Assembly: GCA_013400155.1 (NCBI GenBank) | Contig: VXBM01000016.1 | Location: forward strand, 2,133,884-2,197,883 | Source of the DNA: Helopsaltes ochotensis | Taxonomy: Eukaryota; Chordata; Aves; Passeriformes; Locustellidae | Length of the DNA: 64,000 nt | Direction of reading: 5' to 3' | Part shown: piece after piece, positions 54,974-64,000 of the stretch | How the letters are laid out: every line of letters starts with the position of its first letter | How positions within the stretch are numbered: position 1 is the stretch's first letter | The notes under the pieces: generated by a model | What the model saw: only the letters and a program-made list of their open reading frames with translations | Told to the model about the DNA's origin: nothing | Database searches by the model: none | Program-made: the position numbers and the translations under genes

Positions 54974-57900
54974 TAGTCTTTCAAAGTACAGATATTTATG
55001 TAAATGGAAATTTTACACAGATTCACATGATGTATTGAAACATTAGGGTTTTAACAAGATTCTCCTCATAAGAGAATACTTGAAACTGAAAATGACAGGA
55101 ATATTCTAAAGTAATTAGAAAAAAAGAAAAAAGCAAAACTACCTTTGTTTTGGAAGTATTTTTGGAAATACATGCATTTTGATTTTCTAACATGGCATCA
55201 CCTTTAGCTTTTTATTGTTCAACGAACAAGAAAGTTGACACTGACTCACAAAAAATGCTTCCATTTCCACATAAGGTGGGCTTTGTTTTTTCATTCTTAT
55301 TTTAAAGCCAAACAAAACATATTTCTATGCCTACAGGAATAAAACAACAAAATTATTTCAGCTGCCGGAGTTCAGGAAGTAAAACAAAAACACAGTGCCA
55401 GAGTAAGAAAGAAAACTCCTAGCTTTCCATCTCTTTGTTTCTCTCGCTACATTTATTACCCCTGTGCTAGAAATGGCTATGGCTAGCTAGGAAGAGACCT
55501 TTATTACTATTTAAAAAGTTATTTTTTAGGATGATTTTGCTTTGCTAGCTTCAAAGTGCTTTGTGGTCCAATCACTTTTGTCATGTTGATATGAGTGTGA
55601 AGCAAGTCTGGGAGCAAGCGCACAGACAGCACTTAGGGATGTGCATTTTCTGAGGGTATGTGCAGTGGTTTACATGTTTCATTAATGCTGGAATTTTACA
55701 GAATATGAAGAGATTCTAACAGAACTTGAAGAGCACAGCAGCTGGGAAAGTCTTCCCTGTCTGGTAAGTCCAGTTGTAAGATGCCCTTTGCAGCAAAGTT
55801 GCCATCAGAATGAGGATGGTCCCTCTACAGAAGGCAGAAAATAATTCCTTTATTTGAGTGTCATTTTAAGCACCATTTTTATGTCCTGTCCAGCTAGAAG
55901 TTTAATAAGCAATTTACTGCTACTGTAGAACCTTTTTTTAGAATTTTCATTTTCCAAGTCCTTTTCATTTTTGAAAACAGTGCACCACTGGGGTGAATTT
56001 CCACTTTAGTGTAAGGAATCCGAATCAACATAATCAGCTTCTTTTGCACTTTTCATATTATCCTTATTGGTGAGACGGCAGTCTTACTCTTACCAAGACA
56101 ATAGTGACAAAACAACTGCTTTTACTAAACATATTAAACTTTAAATTCCACAAACTCCACAACAAAAAACCATAAAAACTGCAAAGCAGTTTTTTTTTTT
56201 GACCACGTGTCAACAATATAATGCTCCACAAGCGACTGAAAGCAGATGCCCTTTTCTTCCAGCCACCAAACTTCAGTTAAATCCACCCTGCCAGAAAAAG
56301 AGTCTAAGTGTAATATCAAAGGTTTCCCCAAGAGCCCTAAAGGCAGTCTGGCAAAAATCACTAAGGGTCCATTCACCACCTGGTGATTGCAGGAGTGTGT
56401 TACTCTTCATCCTGCTCCTTCCTTCTAAGGCCTCAAAGCAGCTTCTTTACAGCAAGCCAAACAGGGACCTCAGACCTCCTCAGGGGTCTGTTACATGAGA
56501 TTCTACTACAGCATGGAAATAAAACCAAACCCAGGAAGTTGCTATTTAGGCTTACTGTTACTAAATGATTGAAAAAAAGAAAAAAAGCCACTTAATTTTA
56601 ATTATACAGAAGAGGATATGATGGTTAAACAGAATGAGACAAGTTGGACCTGGTTTAAGTAATCATTTTTGCTAAACTCTGTGTCACCCAGCAAAACAGG
56701 TCTTACCACTTTTTCCCTGGTGAGGCTTAGAAGCTACTAGCCCTTTTACTTTACTTAAATTTAGTCTTCTTTTATTGAAAAAATATTTAACATCCTGGAC
56801 AGTGAATTGGTTGCTTCCAAGTGTTTCTTTCCATCACAACACAATGAGCTGCTGGAGTTTTGCCAGGGATCTTGGCTTGTTGGAGGGACGAGGCGCTTAA
56901 CCTTCCGAAAGGGGTGGCCATGGAAGTGTCCCGAGTTGCACTGTGCTCTCTGCAGCTTGCGTAGTGTTCCAGTGCTGGTTTATTTATGTCTTACCAGAGT
57001 AGAAAACATGCAAGTTTAAGTAAATTGAGGTCACAAGATGTAGTAAGCTTCTACAAATGTAACCCCAACGTGGTATTAAGTTCTTGGCAAGCTTTTAGTA
57101 ATATGATCTCATATAAAAAAATAATCTATTCACTGGTATGAGCAAGTCAAAACTCTCTTGAATCAATGGATCTGTGATTACATGGACCTGCCATGAAGCT
57201 GATATATTGTGTTTAACAGCACTGGACACCGAACAAGTGAACTGCTATGGTACTGCTACTTGATACTATTGTCTATGTGCAAACATTAAGCTGAGTAGGA
57301 TAAAATACTGACTCAAGCCTTTATACAATACATAAATTGAAACTTCCTTTGAAGGTTAAGAAAATTATTTTTTTCTGTTTTCATTACTGCTTGCGATTTT
57401 ATTACTTTGATGAGTAATCACAGCAAAGCTGTTACATAAGATAACGATTTTTTTTTTAACTCTAGACAGAAAAAATACTCTGACATGATTTGTTCTTGGG
57501 ATGGAGAATGACAACATTTCTATTCTGTACTAAATCGATCACTCCTTGTTCTTTCCACCTGTTTAAAACTTCATGAAGCTCTAAAAGCCTTTCGCCCTCG
57601 TTGAATCCAAAAGAGAGAAAGAAAACCTTTGTTCAAAAAACAAACATAAAATGACAAAGAAAGTGAATTGTGTAAAACCTAGCAAGATTAGAAACAATAA
57701 GTTGAAACTAAGCATTCTGACAACACAACGCTTGTTTTCCTTTTTTTCCTCATAGCATATTGAATTTCTTTTAATTCTACGACACTTTATTGCGATTCAT
57801 ATGACCAATTATAAAGTTATATGTACTTGGCATTTGGTCAGCTAGGAGAACACTATATGATTCTTTTACTATAAATTCTTTTCCCTGGTACAAAAGGATA

Positions 57901-58699
57901 GTTCAGTTGCTGAAAGAATGCTAACCTTGTGATGTTATTTAGCTGGGGAGAGCTGCAGATAATAACAGGTTTACTCTCCAAGCAGAGTTACATTTTGAGG
58001 CAGACCCTTTGTCATCTCTAGGAATGATGGAGAGGGGGTGAAGGAGAAAAGTAGCTGAGGAATAAACGTGCAGTACAATATTTTCCAGACCCAAGAAATC
58101 TCACTAATTATATAGTCAGACTTGGCACCATTCATTTTTTTGTGAACAGGAAGCAACTTCCTTCTTCGGAGCAGAGGAAAACTAATACATAAGGTTCGAC
58201 AGATACTACACATATTGGTGACACTACACATCCCATCACCATCAGCTTAAACTGCAGAAATAAGAAAAGCTCACAAATTTAATGTAATGGTATCCTGATT
58301 GCTGCTTCTCTTTTCACTAGGCTTCAAGAATCACATATTTGGGGATCCAACCCCAAAGTGCCACGCACTTCCTGAACAGTTCTGATCAAGCCACCAAGTG
58401 CTCTGCAACATTCTGGTAAGATGAACCAACATTTCTTCTGTATGGAAAATCAGGCAAATATTTTTCCTAACATGTCATTCACTCCTACTTGGAGACTATC
58501 TCATAGGTGAGAGCCAGGGGAGTTCACTATTTGATTTCCTGGGCTTGGTTCTCCTGCAGTTAGCACATTATTAAGAAACATTTGAACGATATTTCAATAT
58601 TTCTAGCTCATGCTTTATACAGTATTCTGGCAATTGGAAACTATTAACCTGATAGCTTCTATTTATGAATAGGTGTCCATCACTTAACTGAGCTGACTG

Positions 58700-58740
58700 T
58701 ATTTGAAGTAATTTTGGGTGATTTTGAAGTGATTTTGGGT
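58700..58740. repeat. Two-copy tandem repeat of about 20 bases
   Basis: The units TTTGAAGTAATTTTGGGTGA and TTTTGAAGTGATTTTGGGT are adjacent and differ at very few positions. It is a small local duplication in the intron. Confidence 0.85.
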
Positions 58741-59431
58741 TTAAATGGAAAATGGGGATTTGTTTTTCTTTACATTTTGATTGTAAAGCCATCCTTTCTA
58801 ATTCCCGGAAGTGTTCATGACACAGTCACTTGCTGTGCTGGCTCTCTTCTGTACAGTTTAGTAGATAAATTTTGAGAACTATTTATCTCCGAGATAACAC
58901 ATAGAAAAAGCAAACTTTTTAAAAAAAAAACCCCTATTTCTTTCTTACTGATTTTCACAGTTCTTGTCTTCATAGATTTATTCCTTTTTTTCCCATTTGT
59001 GAAATAGTCCGGGGAAGGGCTAAAAAAAAATAACATCAACACTTTTACCATCCATATATTTTGTGACTCAGTATCAAGGTGGTAGGTACTGATGAATTTG
59101 CACCTGGATTTGCTGTGTTTAGATAAATGATTTCAAATTATCAATGCTCTCATGCAATATCAATCTGTCAAAACCTTCTGTATAAGACCACTGCCAGTTA
59201 TATAAAATAATACTTAAACTTCTGCCATGCTGGATTCAAAAACTGGAATTTTCATAACTTTTCAATCACTTGTGCATTTGCTTAGCTATCTTTTAGGAAC
59301 TTGGTTTTAGGAAACTGAGTTAAAAAACCCCTCAACTACAGCTCATATGCAGCTCCAGAAATATTTTAAGAAAATCAGATCAGCTACAAACACAGTGATT
59401 TCAAAATTAACATATTGTTGGACAGGGCTCC

Positions 59432-59450
59432 TTTTTTTTTTTTTTTTTTT
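59432..59450. repeat. T-run of 19 bases
   Basis: An uninterrupted plus-strand T homopolymer, equivalent to a poly(A) in the PRKCE transcript orientation. No processed pseudogene or SINE body was recognised beside it. Confidence 0.9.
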
Positions 59451-59865
59451 AGCCTTTGAGGAATATCAGAAAGACTTAATAAACAGAGCTTCACTCCCCT
59501 CTTATTTCAATGACAGTGCAACAGAGATGCACATTAAATGGTAGCTCTGCATGCTATCTCACATTGGCCAAGTGGGAACACCCAGGAAGAAGTTAAAAAA
59601 AAAAAAAGTTGAAACTAACATTTTAGAAGTTGAAATAAAGTTAAATTAACACTTTAGAAAGCATTCTCAGGATTCCATGGGAGAGACAAAGGAGGTCCTG
59701 TCGTGATTCTCTAGGAGAGATGTGAATTTAGAAAGAGTGTCCTCGGGAGAAGATACAAACCCAAGATAGATGCCAGCACTGCAAACAACACTGTGAAGGA
59801 TGTGTGCTAAAATTCACTGCAAGCCCTGCTCCACACAAGTTTCTCATGTTACATATTATTAATTA

Positions 59866-59912
59866 TGAAAACACATAGAATGATGTTTCTCTTGAAAACA
59901 CACAGAATGGTG
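59866..59912. repeat. Two-copy imperfect direct repeat, about 27-base period
   Basis: TGAAAACACATAGAATGATG at 59866-59885 recurs as TGAAAACACACAGAATGGTG at 59893-59912 with two differences. It is a small tandem duplication. Confidence 0.85.
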
Positions 59913-62900
59913 GATACAATGAAACATCACATGAATATTATAGAAAAAATATATATCCATTCCTATATTGGAAACAACCAATTAAAAGATCTGGGAAAAG
60001 CTTCTAATTTTACCTCTCAGTTCCCTTGTCTCTGAATAGATGTGATGATGTGACTAGGATGTGACAATAACACTTAAACTCTTCTGTCATCAAATCATGA
60101 GCCATTAATCACACAACAGCACATCCATTACTGACATCACTCTGATAAAGAAATTTATGGTAGGCTTCAGATGTTGCTGTAGACTTCACTTCACTGGAGA
60201 CTTAGAACAGATTTAGCAAATCCAGTCAAGGTGAGCCAAAGAATAGCTCTGGAGAAAACAAACAGTGTATATATATATATGTGAAACTACTTAAAAGACA
60301 AGAAACAGATAAAACAAGGGCCACATTAGGTACCTCCCTGAAGTAAGTAGAATTGCATGTAACAGTAAAGGCTGGATTCAGGGTTGAAGGACTAAGCTTG
60401 ATTTCCCATCACTGTGAATATACATAGGCATATGAAAGGGCATGCATCCCTCAAAAATAAAAAACCCACACAAGAATATGGAAAAGAGCATTACAGAAGC
60501 AGCCAAAGATTCAAAACCCAAGAAATTCCAGATTTAGGAATGTTTTTATACCCTGATCTATTTCCCATCTGCCTCTTTAGACTGCACCTTGATAGGTTGA
60601 CTTATATGATGACTACATTTTCTTCTGAACCCCCAATTTATTAATACAGGAAAACTTAAAGAAATAATGTAAATCACTGATTTTTAGCAAAAGTATCCTA
60701 ATCAAGGTACTGCACTGATTATCACAGACACGGGGAGGCCTCCTCTTTTATGCCAGCGATGATCTGGGATAAAAATGCACATAACCATGGAATTAGGGAA
60801 TGCACCATACTCAATACTCAGAAAGCTGAATTTTACAGGAAATCTCAGTACACCAGTGAATTTTCCTAAACTTGTGTTTGGCTGTGTGACTTTATCTCAG
60901 TGTTGCACAATACATTTTTGAAAATAGGTTACAGAGTTCATCTTTTTAAGTTAAGCATTTAAAGGCTTTAGCGATCAGCTTCTTTAAAAGTAGCTGCTTG
61001 AAAATAGGAGGAAGCCAGTAATGTAGTCTTTGCAAATCATTTCCTACTGGATATAAGTGTGGGTGAATAACAGGACTAAAAACTTCTTGGGAGCTATCAT
61101 GCAAATTCTCATATTAAAAATTTTAAAGTACAATATTTTATACAAAATCTTCAGAGGCTTATATGGAAGAAGGAAAAATATTGCTTATTACAACAGTAGT
61201 GCAAGAAAAGAGTAACAAGAGTAAGAAAACTAAAATGAATATCTTCCTAAAAGTCCTCAGTGCCTGAATTTCACCTTGCACTGCTCTGGGATAGGGGAAA
61301 ACCTCCAAAGGAAGGGAAACCGATCTTGGTGTGGCTGGCTAACATTAAGTCAGCTTTAAAAGCTGTCTATCATTTTGCCTTGTCAGCAGGTAGCTTGGTA
61401 GGGACTAGGTTTATGTCCTTGAAGGCGTGCCCACCAATATCTGGGGACACATTACACTGGAGGTGCTGACGGAGAAGGGACATGTTTAACCTTGGCAGGG
61501 GGAAGAAGGGGAACTTAACAATAAGCAGTTTTCTTTTAAGTAGCAGCTGGTTTCTTGAACTTCACTTAAGCAGAGGAAGTAGCATCCAGCTGGGCTATTG
61601 CTGTAACAAAGGCCCTTACTAGCACAGAAAAGGGGCTGGGCAGAAAAGGGAGGAAGAAAAAACAAGCCCAAGATCTGACTTCTTATATGAGATACTTTGT
61701 ATGCCAGAATAGTTTCTAGAAGCTATTCATTGCTGGAACCCCTTCCTCTCTAAACTTGTTGCCACAGAAAAATTGGGAGTTCCAGCAATTTCAAAGTGTT
61801 GCAAAAATTGTTTCTGAGAAATAAAAAGCAACTAAATATCATGATGCTGCCTCATAGAAGAGGAATGTTTAGCACAAGCTAAACATTGTGATAAGTGCCA
61901 TGTAAGGAGATACACTCAGAAAATCTTCCCCCCTCCCCAGCCCCCCTGGATTCTTGGATACTTCAGCAACATTTATTTTATGTCGATCAAAAATAGAAGG
62001 AACAAAAGCAGGGCTGGAGGGGACCAAACTGAATGCTCTGGCAGCTCAGAAGAGCTCAGAAGTCACTCTCTCCACTCAGAGGCAGTAATTCAGATACAAC
62101 TGTTGGCTAGAAATTCAAACTCCTGAGTGATCTTCTTAAATATTGCCACTACATGTTACTCCTACATATTCCAAGCCAAAACAAAACTAAGAGAGTAAAA
62201 AAATACTGAAAGATTGCCCATTAAGAAACAGTTCTGATATGAGAAGATAAAGTGTACATACATTCTAAAAATAAACGAAGATGATCTTTGCAGCCTGAAA
62301 GCAGCAGCCAAACTCCTGACAGTCCTTGTCCAACAAAGTTCTTAAAAATCCATTTCAGAGGAGACTGCCAGGTGTACAGACAGGGTTTTACAGTTTGAAT
62401 GGAGCCTCTTCCCAGATGGACACCAAACACTAATGGAAAAAGGATTACAAACTGAAGCACAGTTGGAGAACTGGCCAGGAAAGTCTCCAGGAGAAGAAAT
62501 CTGGAAGCTCCTGGGCTCCTGTGGCAGCTTCTGTTGGTGATACAGGGATGTGACTTGTACTGCAGTTCACTATCACTAATTTCATGTGGGTGACTTTTAA
62601 AGCTCTAACAAAGGGGAAATAAAACAATGGTTTTCTGTGTTACTGTGATCTTCAATGAAACTCTGATGTAGCAACCATCAAAGTCAAGAAGTTACACAAG
62701 CAGTTCCCATTATCAAAATGAAAATGTGACATACCCCTGAAAATGCCCAGATTATTCTTGACTGTAATCCAGAAACTTCAAAGACAAAGCACACAAGGAC
62801 TGGAAGTCTGGATATCTACTAAAATAACCAATATTCCCATTCAAGCAGGCTGTTCCTAAATATCAACAAGTTTTGTCTCCTGTACATTACAAATATGGAG

Positions 62901-64000
62901 TTCATATTCACACAATAGATTTTACAAGAGCTACAAAATAATGGGACAGTGGTTGTGGCTTAATGGCAGCACTGACATTTAGGTTCTTTTGAGGCCAGAC
63001 AATTTCTCAGTTCATAAAACATATGCGTTATTCACCAAGATTGACTGATCTGGTCCAACACACATGCCATATTTTCCAATAGTTTTGATGGCCTGAACAC
63101 CAGTAAAAATGCTTATACATGGGTTTCATTTCGCCACTCTTGTCTGTGATATTTGTGTTAACACAAATATCTACAGTTACATACCATTTCTGTGAAATTA
63201 TTCAGCAGCCAACATGTTTCTGATACATGACGGGATTTCGCAGAACACTTTAATTTCTTAGAACCTCTTAAGGCTAAACCTACATAAACTGCTTTCATTA
63301 TGCTGCCAACAAAAGAGTTTTGTAAATGCCCTGACTTACTCTCACATTAAGATTTGCTGGTGCTATCAAGGTGAGAGACTTTGTGGCTCTGGGCAGACGG
63401 ACCAGGGACTGATCAATCCCTGCTTTTCAGTGTGCATGAGCCTGGGTGTGAAGGTGCACATGAATGCATGATGGGTGGAATGGTCCCTGCTAAGCCTAAA
63501 TTTTACTATGATTTTAGGAACTGTTATTTGACATAAAAAAAAAGGTGTTAAAATATGACAGATTTAAAATAAAATTGAGTCTAAACACATAGAAAAAGCA
63601 TGTGCAAACCAACAAGGGAACTTACAAATAGAGTTAATAAACAATTCAAAAGATCAGCAGTTCTTACAAAGTACCCTTATAAATCTTTAATGCACACACA
63701 CATACACAAAGAATTTGTTAACTGAAAATAAAAACCAGTTCCTCCTTTTTTTTCTTACCTTTAGAATTATGACAACATTAATGACAAACCTTTACTTCTT
63801 TCAGGGACCCCACAAAGGGAAATTCAAATGCCCTTTACAATGTGAAAAGACAGAAAGCAATTCTGACTCTAGTCAGAATAGGTGTTCTGAGTAACACCTG
63901 CACACACAGATTTTTACAACATGCATAAATCCCAAATGGTTTTTAGCTCTATAGGAAAACAATGAACTGAGAATTTTCTAAATTACAAATAGAGGATGAT

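Larger units (their letters stand above)
38475..64000 (-). other. PRKCE intron 5' of the 38320 exon (incomplete)
   Basis: At least 25.5 kb of intron lie between the first visible exon and the exon encoding the kinase N-lobe, which I could not find. I searched by eye for the reverse complement of the ATP-lysine and following acidic segment and saw no match. Contents recognised are an old CR1 region at 45225-45860, a T-rich tract with an N gap at 45131-45197, a GC-rich patch around 47770-47900, a GC-rich but CpG-poor patch at 51911-52210, an A/C-rich tract at 54874-54973, two small tandem duplications at 58700-58740 and 59866-59912, and a T-run at 59432-59450. The stretches 38.5-45 kb, 48.5-51.9 kb, 52.3-54.8 kb and 60-64 kb show nothing nameable. 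Confidence 0.8.

Noticed and set aside
56870..56950. Local cluster of about five CpGs considered as a regulatory patch
   Set aside because: Short and unsupported by any motif or nearby exon; weaker than the patches at 34.3 and 38 kb.

Overview
The window is vertebrate nuclear DNA and almost certainly from a bird. It is AT-rich and CpG-poor, single-copy sequence dominated by very long introns. It carries CR1-type LINE fragments with the typical sauropsid 3' end, and T/G- and A/C-rich low-complexity tracts like those common in avian assemblies. The species cannot be named from the sequence; the low-complexity style suggests a passerine, but this is only an impression.

The only gene I can support is PRKCE, the novel protein kinase C epsilon, on the minus strand. 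Four internal coding exons lie at 38320-38474, 14401-14539, 12216-12404 and 7871-8017. Each is bounded by an AG acceptor and a GT donor. They join in frame without gaps into 210 residues, corresponding to human PKC epsilon residues of about 480-689: hinge, catalytic loop, DFG, activation loop, APE, C-lobe and the start of the AGC C-tail. The exons encoding the ATP-binding N-lobe (upstream, above 64000) and the last coding exon with the turn and hydrophobic motifs (downstream, below position 1) were not found and should lie outside the window.

Layout from left to right: 1-7870, intron 3' of the 7871 exon, with one clear CR1, one old CR1 scrap, an inverted-repeat structure and an A-rich block; 8018-12215 and 12405-14400, short plain introns; 14540-38319, a 23.8 kb intron with a well preserved CR1 at about 31 kb, a T/G-rich tract and two CpG-clustered patches; 38475-64000, at least 25.5 kb of intron with an old, possibly split CR1, a 6-base N gap, an A/C-rich tract and two GC-rich but CpG-poor patches.

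I found no second protein gene, tRNA, rRNA, CRISPR array or viral gene set. The other open frames are short, many lie in repeats or low-complexity sequence, and they are consistent with chance. No previously undescribed system is evident. The observations most worth checking are the CpG-clustered patches near 38 kb and 34.3 kb, the composite inverted repeat at 4605-4778, the split old CR1 at about 45.2-45.9 kb, and the missing last exon.
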